Assembly (NCBI GenBank): GCA_902780385.1
Contig: CACZFF010000016.1
Span: 1 to 64,000, forward strand
Reading direction: 5' to 3'
Source of the DNA: an uncultured Lachnospiraceae bacterium
Lineage (GTDB): Bacteria; Bacillota; Clostridia; Lachnospirales; Lachnospiraceae
DNA length: 64,000 bases
The notes below the pieces were generated by a model. The model was not told the origin of the DNA, did no database searches, and saw nothing but the letters and a program-made list of their open reading frames with translations. A program made the translations under genes and the position numbers. Position 1 is the stretch's first letter; each line of letters starts with the position of its first letter. This document shows, one piece after another, positions 26,607 to 34,697 of this stretch.

Positions 26607-26912
26607 ATGACAAATAATATTTATTTTTCCCTGCTGATCATGTGCCTGACTGTCTACATGATCCGCCTTCTTCCGCTCCTCTTTCTCAGAAAGCCGATCA
26701 CCAACCGGTTTATTCGTTCTTTCCTATATTATGTCCCCTACGTCACCCTGGCGGTCATGACTTTCCCCGCGATCATCACTGTCACGGATAATATGTGGTC
26801 AGGGGCTGCGGCTCTGGCAGTGGGCCTCATTGTGGCCTGGGTCAACGGAGACCTGTTCGTAGTCGCGATCAGCTGCTGCGCGACCGTCTTCCTGACAGGA
26901 TTCATCTTCTAG
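26607..26912 (+). CDS. azlD: AzlD-family branched-chain amino acid exporter, small subunit
   Basis: A 101-residue protein with four hydrophobic segments (ISLL-type starts, YYVPYVTLAVMTFPAI, ALAVGLIVAWVNGDLFVV, CATVFLTGFIF). It contains IRLLPLLFLRKP, typical of AzlD. The start at 26607 has GAGG eight bases upstream; an earlier in-frame codon overlapping azlC is less likely. It acts with AzlC in the cytoplasmic membrane. Confidence 0.88.
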   Translation: MTNNIYFSLLIMCLTVYMIRLLPLLFLRKPITNRFIRSFLYYVPYVTLAVMTFPAIITVTDNMWSGAAALAVGLIVAWVNGDLFVVAISCCATVFLTGFIF

Positions 26913-26962
26913 GCTGCTTATTCATAGATTTTTAATGATTTTTTGCATTCAGTTCATTGTAT

Positions 26963-26991
26963 TTGACGTGTAATACCCTAAAATTTATGTG
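26963..26991 (+). promoter_or_regulatory. Possible promoter of the zinc-ribbon/DUF5685/DnaJ group
   Basis: TTGACG (26963-26968), a 17-base spacer, TATGTG (26986-26991), about 120 bases before the first gene of the group. The -35 is good and the -10 is weak. Confidence 0.35.
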
Positions 26992-27110
26992 GTAACGCCT
27001 ATTTACAGTTATTCGGTATTCTTCCGAACTCAAGATCAGATTCATCTCCGTGTCCTTCCCGCGGTCACAGAGCTCCTGATATGATCATTTCCGGAACAGG
27101 ATGAAAAAAT

Positions 27111-27551
27111 ATGTTTAAAAACCTTCGATACCGCCTGGCGCTTTTTATGCAGGGAAGATACGGAACAGACCAGCTCTCCCGTTTTCTTTCCCTCATAGTG
27201 ATCATTCTCATCGTACTGGATATGCTCGCCAATGCCTTTCTGGCATTTCCGGGCGTGCGGCATTTTGTACATTTTTCAGGTATCGCGTACCCGATCCTGC
27301 TCTTCATTATTTATTTTCGGACCTTTTCCCGCAATATTCCCAGGCGGTATGCAGAAAATCAGAAATTCCTTGCATTCAAGAGCAGGATTTCTTCCTTCTT
27401 CGGGAAATCGGGGCATAACGCCAGCCAGAGGATCGAGTATCATATATACAAATGTCCCCAGTGCGGGCAGAAGATCCGCATTCCCCGCGGAAAAGGCCGG
27501 ATCATGGTGCGCTGCCCCAAGTGCAGCACAGAGTTTATGAAACAGAGCTGA
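27111..27551 (+). CDS. Small membrane protein with C-terminal zinc ribbon
   Basis: A 146-residue protein. Two hydrophobic segments (SLIVIILIVLDMLANAFLAF and GIAYPILLFIIYF) are followed by a basic region and a zinc ribbon KCPQCGQKIRIPRGKGRIMV...RCPKCSTEF. It probably sits in the membrane with the ribbon in the cytoplasm. The family is common in clostridia without a known function. It lies 37 bases before a DUF5685 gene and a J-domain gene, with which it appears to form an operon. Confidence 0.7.
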   Translation: MFKNLRYRLALFMQGRYGTDQLSRFLSLIVIILIVLDMLANAFLAFPGVRHFVHFSGIAYPILLFIIYFRTFSRNIPRRYAENQKFLAFKSRISSFFGKSGHNASQRIEYHIYKCPQCGQKIRIPRGKGRIMVRCPKCSTEFMKQS

Positions 27552-27588
27552 CAGAAAATATTGATTTTTTTGAAACAGAGCAGGTTTT

Positions 27589-28614
27589 ATGTTTGGATAT
27601 GTTGTGATCAATGAACCGGAGCTGCGGATACGGGAATATGACCTGTACCGCAGCTATTATTGTGGCTTGTGTGAGGATCTGAGGGAACACTATGGAAGGT
27701 TCGGTCAGCTCACGCTCAATTATGACACCACTTTTCTGGGGCTGTTGCTGTCCTGTCTGTACGAGCCCGAAGATGAGACCTTTGTCAAGTCTTCCTGCAT
27801 TGTACATCCCTTCAGCAAACGGCCCAAGCGCAGAAACAAATATACACGGTATGCCGCGGACGTCACGATTCTCCTCTCCTGGTATTCCATGCGCGACAAT
27901 TGGGAGGACGAACAGCAGATCCGGGGGCTTGCCATGTCCGGCATTCTGCACGGTGCTTTCAACAGGGCAAAAGAACGTTATCCGGAAAAAGCGCAGGTCA
28001 TTGCCGACTGCCTGGAGCGCCTGCATGCTTTGGAAAAACAGGCTTCCGACAGCTCCCGGTCCGAGCAGGTGCAGGAGGTCTCTCCCGACCAGGCCGGTGC
28101 CTGCTTCGGAGATCTGATGGCAGAGCTCTTCGCCTGTCAGCATGATGAATGGGAGGCGCCCCTACGCCGTATGGGTTTTTTCCTGGGCAAATTCATCTAT
28201 CTTCTCGATGCCTATGACGATCTTGAAGACGACGCAGAATCCGGAAGTTTCAACCCTCTCCTGCCCGTGCGGGCAAGGATGCAGGAGAAGGGCGCAGACT
28301 TCGACGGCTATATGCGCACTCTTCTGACCATGCTCATGGCCTCCTGTACGCGGGCATTTGAGATATTGCCCATTGTAGAAAATATTGATATACTTCGGAA
28401 TATACTTTATGCCGGCGTATGGACGAAATTTGAAGAAATCTATGCGAAGCGCACCGGCACGGGTTCTGAAAACAATATCATCGATAATATCAATGAAAAT
28501 ATCACCGATGATAACCGCGAAAATATCCACGAAAATATCAGTGAAAATATCAGCGATAATATAAGTGATAATATAAGCGATAATATCAGCGAAACAGACA
28601 GAGAAAGAATTTAA
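27589..28614 (+). CDS. DUF5685-family protein with C-terminal NIS(D/E) repeats
   Basis: A 341-residue protein that starts MFGYVVINEPELRIREYDLY and has a Cys pair YYCGLCEDLREHYG near the N-terminus, the DUF5685 hallmark. It is largely helical (LLDAYDDLEDDAESGSFNPL). The last 50 residues are low complexity with tandem four-residue units such as ENIS DNIS DNIS, encoded by a 12-bp repeat at about 28540-28590 with some codon variation. The function is unknown. Its stop lies one codon-length before the J-domain gene start, indicating tight coupling with a co-chaperone. Confidence 0.8.
   Translation: MFGYVVINEPELRIREYDLYRSYYCGLCEDLREHYGRFGQLTLNYDTTFLGLLLSCLYEPEDETFVKSSCIVHPFSKRPKRRNKYTRYAADVTILLSWYSMRDNWEDEQQIRGLAMSGILHGAFNRAKERYPEKAQVIADCLERLHALEKQASDSSRSEQVQEVSPDQAGACFGDLMAELFACQHDEWEAPLRRMGFFLGKFIYLLDAYDDLEDDAESGSFNPLLPVRARMQEKGADFDGYMRTLLTMLMASCTRAFEILPIVENIDILRNILYAGVWTKFEEIYAKRTGTGSENNIIDNINENITDDNRENIHENISENISDNISDNISDNISETDRERI
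28540..28592 (+). repeat. 12-bp in-frame repeat in the DUF5685 C-terminus
   Basis: Units of the form AATATCAGCGAT / AATATAAGTGAT repeat four to five times and encode Asn-Ile-Ser-Asp or Asn-Ile-Ser-Glu. They are the in-frame counterpart of the repeats seen after the stop codons of other genes in this window. Confidence 0.75.
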
Positions 28615-28617
28615 ACT

Positions 28618-29418
28618 ATGTCCGATCCATATAAGATTCTCGGGATTTCCCGGGACGCTACCGACGAAGAAGTCAAAAAAGCATACCGGCAGCTGAGCCG
28701 CAAATATCATCCCGACGCCAATGTCAACAATCCCAATAAGGATAAGGCTGAGGAAATGTTCAAACTGGTACAGCAGGCCTACCAGCAGGTCATGTATGAG
28801 CGCCAGCACCCCTACTCCAGCTCCGGCTACGGAACTTCCGGATACGGAAGACCCCAGGGAAGCCCCCGTCCGGGCGGCAGTCCCTACAGTTCCCAGCAGA
28901 GCTCCGGCCAGACCTGGCAGGATGAAAACGGCAATACCTACACCTACTACGGCAACTTCGAGGATTTCTCCGAATTCTGGAACGATTTTTTCAGCAGTTT
29001 CGGTTTCGGGACTCAGGGCGCCTACCAGCAGGATAACAGCGAGGAGGCGATCCATCTCCGCGCTGCGGCAAGCTACATCAACCACGGAATGTTCCAGGAA
29101 GCTCTCAACGTCCTCGACGCCATGGAGGAGCGCAGCGCCCAGTGGTACTACTACAGTGCAGCCGCCAACAGCGGCATAGGCAATGACGCCGTGGCCCTCG
29201 AGCACGCCCAGCAGGCTGTTTCCATGGAGCCGGACAATCAGATCTACCAGAACATGCTCCAGCAGCTCCAGTCCGGCAACAACTGGTATTCCTCCAGACA
29301 GCAGTCCTATGGAAGCCCTGCCGCTGCAGGCGGCCAGTGCATGCGCATCTGCGCCACCTACCTGTGCCTGAACGCTCTGTGCAACATCTGCTGCTGCGGA
29401 GGCGGCAGAAGCTGCTGA
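28618..29418 (+). CDS. J-domain (DnaJ-like) protein
   Basis: A 266-residue protein. Residues 1-70 are a J domain with the HPD motif at 31-33 (KYHPDANV), which would stimulate an Hsp70 such as DnaK. It lacks the zinc centre of full DnaJ. A Gly/Ser/Tyr-rich linker (residues about 70-105) leads to an aromatic segment (NFEDFSEFWNDFFSSFGFG), then two TPR-like helices (EALNVLDAMEERSAQWYYY), and a Cys-rich end NICCCGGGRSC. It is a specialised co-chaperone whose client may be the coupled DUF5685 protein (inference). Confidence 0.88.
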   Translation: MSDPYKILGISRDATDEEVKKAYRQLSRKYHPDANVNNPNKDKAEEMFKLVQQAYQQVMYERQHPYSSSGYGTSGYGRPQGSPRPGGSPYSSQQSSGQTWQDENGNTYTYYGNFEDFSEFWNDFFSSFGFGTQGAYQQDNSEEAIHLRAAASYINHGMFQEALNVLDAMEERSAQWYYYSAAANSGIGNDAVALEHAQQAVSMEPDNQIYQNMLQQLQSGNNWYSSRQQSYGSPAAAGGQCMRICATYLCLNALCNICCCGGGRSC

Positions 29419-29450
29419 CTAATCCAGATATAAAAGCAGGATCAAAAAAA

Positions 29451-29512
29451 GGACGGCTCTGTCTGATCCATCCGTTCAGGATGAGTCGGACTGAACCGTC
29501 CCTTATTATTTC
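29451..29512. terminator. Bidirectional terminator between the dnaJ-like and SEC-C genes
   Basis: GGACGG.TC.GTC.GA pairs with TC.GAC.GA.CCGTCC across 29451-29501. It is preceded by seven A (T-run for the minus strand) and followed by TTATTATTT on the plus strand. Confidence 0.75.
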
Positions 29513-29550
29513 ACTAATATTCATTAATACTTCATGGGATGATTGGTACA

Positions 29551-29630
29551 GGCAGAACCGTCCCTCGTGTCCCAACAGCGGCAGCCTTGTCATAGGAAGT
29601 TAATTGTTGTCAAAGGAACCGTCCCCCTGA
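29551..29630. repeat. Dispersed GAACCGTCCC motifs
   Basis: GAACCGTCCC occurs at about 29491 (within the terminator), 29553 and 29610, with CTCGTGTCCC or CCCTGACA following; a related GAACCGTACCTCGTGTCCC is at about 18509. The third copy sits inside TTGTCA...TGACAA. It is a short palindrome-associated motif of a type scattered in clostridial genomes. The function is not known. Confidence 0.4.
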
Positions 29631-29637
29631 CAATCGA

Positions 29638-30162
29638 TCAGGCTTCGAAGCGGTTTGCACCGTTTCTGCCGTGGCACTTTTTGTACTTCTTGCCGGAGCC
29701 GCAGGGGCAGGGATCATTGGGGTAGATCTTTTTGCTCTTCTTGACGGTGCCGGACTGTTTCTGCTCGGTGTAGAGGCGCTTCTGGGTCTCTTCGTCAAAG
29801 ATGTCATTCCACTCGGGAAGGCCGTACAGCCAGTCTGCGCCGGCAGCGACCATGTTCTTGAAGAGTCTCTCATTGTCGAAGTCAAGGCTGACTTCCGTGT
29901 CCTCTTCCATCTCTTCAATGGGGTTGGGGGTGACCAGGGAATCGTTGATACCGTCGAGGAATCCCACCATGGTCATCAGATCGATATTATACTTGTCGGC
30001 AAGTCCTTTGACTGTGCCCTTGACCGCTTCTTCAGGCTTCTTGAGAAGCTCTGCGTAGATATTCTTTTCCTTTTCAAAATAGTCCGCCCACAGTCTCTGC
30101 AGGTCGCCCTTATTTGCAGATTCATCATAGGCCTTGTCGCGCCACTGCTTGAGTAAGCTCAT
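29638..30162 (-). CDS. SEC-C metal-binding motif protein
   Basis: A 174-residue soluble protein ending in the SEC-C motif (YPNDPCPCGSGKKYKKCHG), the zinc-binding tail shared with SecA. The rest is helical and acidic in the middle (IEEMEEDTEVSLDFDNERL). SEC-C proteins are diverse and several are ribosome- or protein-handling factors, but no specific role can be assigned. It is alone on the minus strand between two plus-strand groups. Confidence 0.8.
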   Translation of the reverse strand: MSLLKQWRDKAYDESANKGDLQRLWADYFEKEKNIYAELLKKPEEAVKGTVKGLADKYNIDLMTMVGFLDGINDSLVTPNPIEEMEEDTEVSLDFDNERLFKNMVAAGADWLYGLPEWNDIFDEETQKRLYTEQKQSGTVKKSKKIYPNDPCPCGSGKKYKKCHGRNGANRFEA

Positions 30163-30533
30163 AGTTGTAAACCGCCTTTCCTTCTGCAGATCCCTGTCTG
30201 CAGAAACACATAATGATCTTTCCTGTTTTCGGGAAATGATTCCAGTTTTTAAAAATAATGAGAACCGGCCGGCTGCTGCGGCCGTAATCTCACAAACGCT
30301 AATACCTTATCATTTTGAAGCGCCTTTGTCCATCGGTCAGGGCGTATTTTTAATAAAACTGTCACAGAAACAGGTTGCAGTCAAACGGCAAAATGAATAT
30401 AATAGATACTGTTTTGTATTTCACTATATGCAAAACCATTTATTTTATTCAGGTTGATGCATGGTATAGTGCAGATTATACATATATTTTTCTGTGCACA
30501 TGGATCTGCCTAAAAATCAGGAGGAAAAAAGAT
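30163..30533. other. Intergenic region upstream of the amino-acid ABC operon
   Basis: About 370 bases holding the promoter at 30454-30482. GGCCGGCTGCTGCGGCCG near 30266 is a short GC-rich inverted repeat. No gene is supported. Confidence 0.4.
30454..30482 (+). promoter_or_regulatory. Promoter of the amino-acid ABC transporter operon
   Basis: TTGATG (30454-30459), a 17-base spacer, TATACA (30477-30482), about 50 bases before the substrate-binding protein gene. Confidence 0.6.
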
Positions 30534-31454
30534 ATGAAGAAGTATGCAGCTATTCTACTGGCCGGCATGATGGCACTGTCTCTGGCAGCCTGCGGCGGTT
30601 CCGGTTCCGGGAACTCCAACAAGGAAGAGGCAGCTCCCGCCGAGACCGAGACTGTCACAGAGGAGACTGGTACTGACGCCGCTGAGGCAGCTACAGACGC
30701 AGCAGCCGGGACAGCAGCTGAGTTTACCACTGTTTCCGAAGGCGAGCTTCACATGGCTACCAACGCCGCTTTCCCGCCCTACGAGATGACCTCTGACGGC
30801 GAAGGCTATGCGACCGATGCAGCCGGAAGCGTCCACTTTGAAGGAATCGACGTCGAAGTCGCAGCCATGATCGCTGAAAAGCTCGGTCTCAAGCTCGTCA
30901 TTGACGACATGGAGTTCGGCTCTGTCATCACTTCTGTCCAGAGCGGCAAGGCTGACATGGCTATGGCCGGTCTGACTGTCACTGAAGATCGCAAGCAGAA
31001 CGTTGATTTCACTGATTCCTATGCAACAGGTGTCCAGGTCGTCATCGTTCCCGAAGATTCCGACATCGCAACTGTTGACGATCTTGCAAAAGACAAGATG
31101 ATCGGCGTTCAGGATGGCACCACCGGTTACATCTACTGCTCCGATACCGTTGAGAACGGCGGTTACGGCGAAGATCACGTCACTTCCTACACCAACGGCG
31201 CTATGGCAATCGAAGCCCTCAAGGCCGGCAAGGTCGACGCAGTCGTCATCGACAACGAGCCCGCAAAGCAGTTCGTAGCTGTTAACGAAGGTCTGAAGAT
31301 CCTTGATACCGAGTACATCGTCGAGAACTATGCCATCGGCATCTCCAAGGACAACCCCGCTCTCTGCGCAGCAGTCAACAATGCTCTGAACGAGCTCATC
31401 GCTGACGGCACTGTCCAGCAGATCGTCGACAAGTACATCAACGCAGGTGAATAA
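30534..31454 (+). CDS. Amino-acid ABC transporter, substrate-binding lipoprotein
   Basis: A 306-residue family 3 solute-binding protein. The start at 30534 follows AGGAGG and gives a lipoprotein signal with lipobox LAAC at about residues 17-20. An Ala/Glu/Thr-rich linker precedes the binding domain, which shows NAAFPPYEM, FEGIDVEVAAMIAEKLGL, GKADMAMAGLTVTEDRKQNV and AIGISKDNPAL, all typical of polar amino-acid binders (Gln/Arg/Lys/Cys types). It is anchored outside the membrane and works with the permease and ATPase encoded downstream. Confidence 0.92.
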   Translation: MKKYAAILLAGMMALSLAACGGSGSGNSNKEEAAPAETETVTEETGTDAAEAATDAAAGTAAEFTTVSEGELHMATNAAFPPYEMTSDGEGYATDAAGSVHFEGIDVEVAAMIAEKLGLKLVIDDMEFGSVITSVQSGKADMAMAGLTVTEDRKQNVDFTDSYATGVQVVIVPEDSDIATVDDLAKDKMIGVQDGTTGYIYCSDTVENGGYGEDHVTSYTNGAMAIEALKAGKVDAVVIDNEPAKQFVAVNEGLKILDTEYIVENYAIGISKDNPALCAAVNNALNELIADGTVQQIVDKYINAGE

Positions 31455-31524
31455 TCACCGGCAAAAACACATCTGCTCCAGAGTTCTTTTCAGATACTCC
31501 GGCTGATGGAAAACAAGTAATAAA

Positions 31525-31568
31525 CGGGGAAACCGGTGACGGAGCGCCTCCGGTTTTCCCGTTTTTTT
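31525..31568 (+). terminator. Terminator or partial terminator after the binding protein gene
   Basis: CGGGGAAACCGG (31525-31536) pairs with CCGGTTTTCCCG (31550-31561), followed by a run of T. It lies between the binding protein and permease genes and would explain higher expression of the binding protein by partial read-through. The rest of 31455-31758 shows nothing else. Confidence 0.8.
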
Positions 31569-31758
31569 TATGACACGGCCTGCAAAAGGAACTTTTTGCC
31601 TGATGCGGACGCGGGCCGGTCGGGGCAGAGAGCAGCAGAACTGTCTCTACCCTCTTGTATCACAGATAGGAAAGTCATCAAACTGGATTTCCTTGAGGAT
31701 TTTCCTATCTATGCTACTGAATCATTTTTAAAGGACGCTCCGGAAATTGGAGGACATT

Positions 31759-32478
31759 GTGGGAACACTTTTTGAAGATCTGGGAGCCCAGTTTCACCAG
31801 AGTTTTATCGAAGCTGACAGATGGCAGCGCTACCTGGACGGCATCAAGATTTCGTTTCTGGTCACATTGGGTGCACTTTGCATCGGTATCATACTCGGAA
31901 TCCTTGTTGCGATCATACGTACACTGCATGATCAGCAGAAGGGAAGTGAGAGAAACTTTCTGCTGAACCTGTTCAATTCCATTTGCAAGGCCTATACGAC
32001 TATCATCCGCGGCACGCCTATGATGGTCCAGCTCCTGATCATGGGCTTTGTCGTCTTCAAGACCAGCCGCAATCTGGTCGGCGTAGCGATCCTGTCCCTG
32101 GGCATCAACTCCGGAGCCTACACAGCTGAGATCATCCGAAGCGGCATCATGTCCATCGATCCCGGACAGATGGAAGCCGGCCGAAGCCTCGGCATGGATT
32201 ACATCACCGTCATGAAAGATATCATCATCCCTCAGGCGATCAAAAACATCCTGCCCGCCCTCGGAAACGAGCTGATCACTCTGTTCAAGGATACTTCCCT
32301 TGTCACTGTCATCGGTCTGACCGACCTGACCAAGGCTGCCCAGCAGATCCAGGCCAAAACCTACCAGGCCTTCATGCCTTACATCGGTATTGCGATCATG
32401 TACCTGGTTGTTGTCATGATTCTGACAAAGCTTCTGGGTATTCTGGAAAAGCGCCTGCGCCAAAGCGACCGAAGGTAA
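31759..32478 (+). CDS. Amino-acid ABC transporter, permease
   Basis: A 239-residue HisMQ-type permease with about five transmembrane segments. The EAA motif is EAGRSLGMDYITVMKDIIIP, and RGTPMMVQLLIM and GAYTAEIIRSGI are classic for this group. The start is a GTG at 31759, five bases after GGAGG, preferred over the TTG four codons earlier, which overlaps that site. The stop codon lies in a 21-bp tandem repeat. Confidence 0.93.
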   Translation: MGTLFEDLGAQFHQSFIEADRWQRYLDGIKISFLVTLGALCIGIILGILVAIIRTLHDQQKGSERNFLLNLFNSICKAYTTIIRGTPMMVQLLIMGFVVFKTSRNLVGVAILSLGINSGAYTAEIIRSGIMSIDPGQMEAGRSLGMDYITVMKDIIIPQAIKNILPALGNELITLFKDTSLVTVIGLTDLTKAAQQIQAKTYQAFMPYIGIAIMYLVVVMILTKLLGILEKRLRQSDRR

Positions 32479-32511
32479 ATCTTCTGAAACCGAAGGTAAA
32501 TCTTCTGAATA
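32470..32511 (+). repeat. 21-bp x 2 tandem repeat over the permease stop codon
   Basis: CGAAGGTAAATCTTCTGAA plus two bases, at 32470-32490 and again at 32491-32511. The TAA of the first unit is the permease stop; the second unit repeats the stop and ends just before the ribosome site of the ATPase gene. Confidence 0.8.
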
Positions 32512-32526
32512 GGAAAGGATCTCTAC

Positions 32527-33288
32527 ATGAGTACAAATACAGCCAATCCCTCGACCGGTGAAGTTCTGATCCGTGTTGAGAATCTCAAAAAATCATTCGG
32601 CGACAATCATGTCCTCAACGGCATCAGCCAGGACATTCACCGCGGCGAAAAGGTCGTTATCATCGGCCCCTCCGGCTCCGGTAAATCCACCTTCCTGCGC
32701 TGCCTCAATCTCCTTGAAGAGCCTACCGAAGGCCACATTTTCTTCGAGGGAACGGATATCACCGCAAAGGGAACAGATATCAATGCCATCCGACGCAAGA
32801 TGGGCATGGTCTTCCAGCACTTTAATCTCTTCCCCAATATGACCGTGCGCCGCAACATCACACTTGCTCCCGTCCGCACCGGCTTCATGAAGCAGGAAGA
32901 AGCGGACAAGAGGGCGGATGAACTCCTTGCACGCGTAGGCCTTTCGGACAAGGCGGAAGCATATCCTGCCAGCCTGTCCGGCGGCCAGAAACAGCGTATC
33001 GCGATCGTGCGCGCCCTCGCCATGAACCCCGACGTCCTCCTCTTTGACGAACCCACTTCCGCCCTCGATCCCGAAATGGTCGGCGAAGTTCTCGAAGTTA
33101 TGAAGGAGCTCGCGGAAGACGGCATGACCATGGCCGTTGTCACCCACGAAATGGGCTTTGCCCGCGAAGTCGGCACCCGTGTCCTCTTCATCGACGAGGG
33201 CATCGTCAAGGAAGAAAACGAGCCCCGGGAATTCTTTGCCAATCCCCAGAACCCCCGCCTGCAGGACTTCCTGTCCAAGGTACTGTAA
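32527..33288 (+). CDS. Amino-acid ABC transporter, ATP-binding protein
   Basis: A 253-residue GlnQ-type ATPase. It shows Walker [10 protein letters not shown], the signature [11 protein letters not shown], Walker [15 protein letters not shown] and the switch His in VVTHEMGFA. It energises uptake through the permease encoded 48 bases upstream. The length is standard. Confidence 0.95.
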   Translation: MSTNTANPSTGEVLIRVENLKKSFGDNHVLNGISQDIHRGEKVVIIGPSGSGKSTFLRCLNLLEEPTEGHIFFEGTDITAKGTDINAIRRKMGMVFQHFNLFPNMTVRRNITLAPVRTGFMKQEEADKRADELLARVGLSDKAEAYPASLSGGQKQRIAIVRALAMNPDVLLFDEPTSALDPEMVGEVLEVMKELAEDGMTMAVVTHEMGFAREVGTRVLFIDEGIVKEENEPREFFANPQNPRLQDFLSKVL

Positions 33289-33361
33289 GCAAAAGCAAAT
33301 ATTATAAACGAGTCATTCGAATTTGCATTCATTCGTATTTGCATTCGTAATTAAAAAATCT

Positions 33362-33411
33362 AAAAAAGACTGCCGTCCGCAGCTGACCAGCCGCAGACAG
33401 CAGTCTTTTTT
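33362..33411. terminator. Bidirectional terminator
   Basis: AAAAAAGACTGC (33362-33373) pairs with GCAGTCTTTTTT (33400-33411) between the ABC operon (plus) and the DUF362 gene (minus); it serves both. Confidence 0.85.
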
Positions 33412-33455
33412 TATTTTAATAAGGTTCGATAAAATTCATTCGTGCAGGGAGATAA

Positions 33456-34478
33456 TTATTCCGCGACGAAAGGAACGACGCCCTTGACAGCTTCCTTGGG
33501 GCAGATCAGGCAATCGTCATTGTCCACATCGATCAGGATATAGCGGTCATTGCCCATGCCCAGTTCCTTCATGTAGGAGAGCTGGCGCAGGCCGTGACGG
33601 CTGGTCATGCGCTTGACCAGATCCGCGTGATCTTCGTCATTGAGGGCAAAGACCAGATCGACGGATGCGGAGTCAGCTGCAAGGATATCTGTGGAAGCCA
33701 CAATACCGATGTTGGGCGTTACAACGGGCTGTGCGGCAGTGCCTTCGCAGTCACAGGAGACGGACATATTACGCAGCACGTTGACAAATGTGATCTTCTT
33801 TCCGAAGTGGTCGACCGTGCCCTTGGAGGACTCTGCCATGCGCTCCATCAGTTCTTCCTTGGCAATGTCCCAGTTATTGAATTTGCCGGTTTTGGTGTGG
33901 ATCTGCGCCTTGCCGACATTTGCGTCCGCGCAGCCGATGCCGATGTTCTTGTTGGAGCCGCCGAAGCCGCCCATGACGTGGCCCTTGAAGTGGGTCAGGA
34001 CAAACATGGAGTCATAGTTCAGCATGTGGCTTCCGACAGAGATCTCGGGGATCCACTTGGCGCCCTTTACGGGAAGCATAGCTGTGCCTTCCTCATCCAT
34101 GATATCAACCGGGCAGAAGGTCCAGCCGTTGTGGGCGATGGTCTCGCGGTGCTTCTCTGTCGAGTCGCGGTCACCGGGATAGAATGTATTGGTGTCGACG
34201 ATCACGGCGTCCTTGAGTTCAGGCTGGTTCTCGACCAGATATTTGACCCAGGGTCTGGGAATGATGTTGGGGCCGTCTTTTTCGCCGGTGTGAAGCTTGA
34301 TTGCCACCTTGCCGTCGATATTGCCGTTTACCTTCTTGTAAATCTTCTGCAGGCCTTCCGGGGAAAGATCCCGTGTAAAATAAACGATGGACTGGTTTCC
34401 GGTCCTCTCCTCCATAGGAATATACTTATTTCCGTCTGTTCCGGGTACTGCATTGGGAACCATTTTCATTTCTGCCAT
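33456..34478 (-). CDS. DUF362-domain protein
   Basis: A 340-residue protein; start at 34478 with AGGAGG seven bases upstream. The DUF362 core is clear: VAIKLHTGEKDGPNIIPRPW, VDTNTFYPGDRDSTEKH, LTHFKGHVMGGFGGSNKNIG. DUF362 proteins are widespread in anaerobes and often carry ferredoxin domains; this one has only a single CLIC pair near the C-terminus and no ferredoxin. The biochemical role is unknown. Confidence 0.85.
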   Translation of the reverse strand: MAEMKMVPNAVPGTDGNKYIPMEERTGNQSIVYFTRDLSPEGLQKIYKKVNGNIDGKVAIKLHTGEKDGPNIIPRPWVKYLVENQPELKDAVIVDTNTFYPGDRDSTEKHRETIAHNGWTFCPVDIMDEEGTAMLPVKGAKWIPEISVGSHMLNYDSMFVLTHFKGHVMGGFGGSNKNIGIGCADANVGKAQIHTKTGKFNNWDIAKEELMERMAESSKGTVDHFGKKITFVNVLRNMSVSCDCEGTAAQPVVTPNIGIVASTDILAADSASVDLVFALNDEDHADLVKRMTSRHGLRQLSYMKELGMGNDRYILIDVDNDDCLICPKEAVKGVVPFVAE

Positions 34479-34626
34479 AGAGGAACCTCCTGTAAATGTC
34501 AATGTAAAAACTGTTAATAAAAAGCGGTTCAAATTACCGCTAACAATATTTTATCATAAATCCCCCCCTGGGGGAAAGGTCTTTCGAATTATCCGGGATG
34601 GCTGCCTGGATACTGCCTGGATACGA

Positions 34627-34670
34627 AAAGGACTGCCGCATTCAGAGAAAGAACTCTAAAACGGCAGTCC
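34627..34670 (-). terminator. Terminator after dapF
   Basis: GGACTGCCG and CGGCAGTCC (34630-34638, 34662-34670) form a perfect 9-base stem, followed on the minus strand by TTTTCG. Confidence 0.8.
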
Positions 34671-34697
34671 CGCCATACAAAAAGCAGATTAAGCAGT

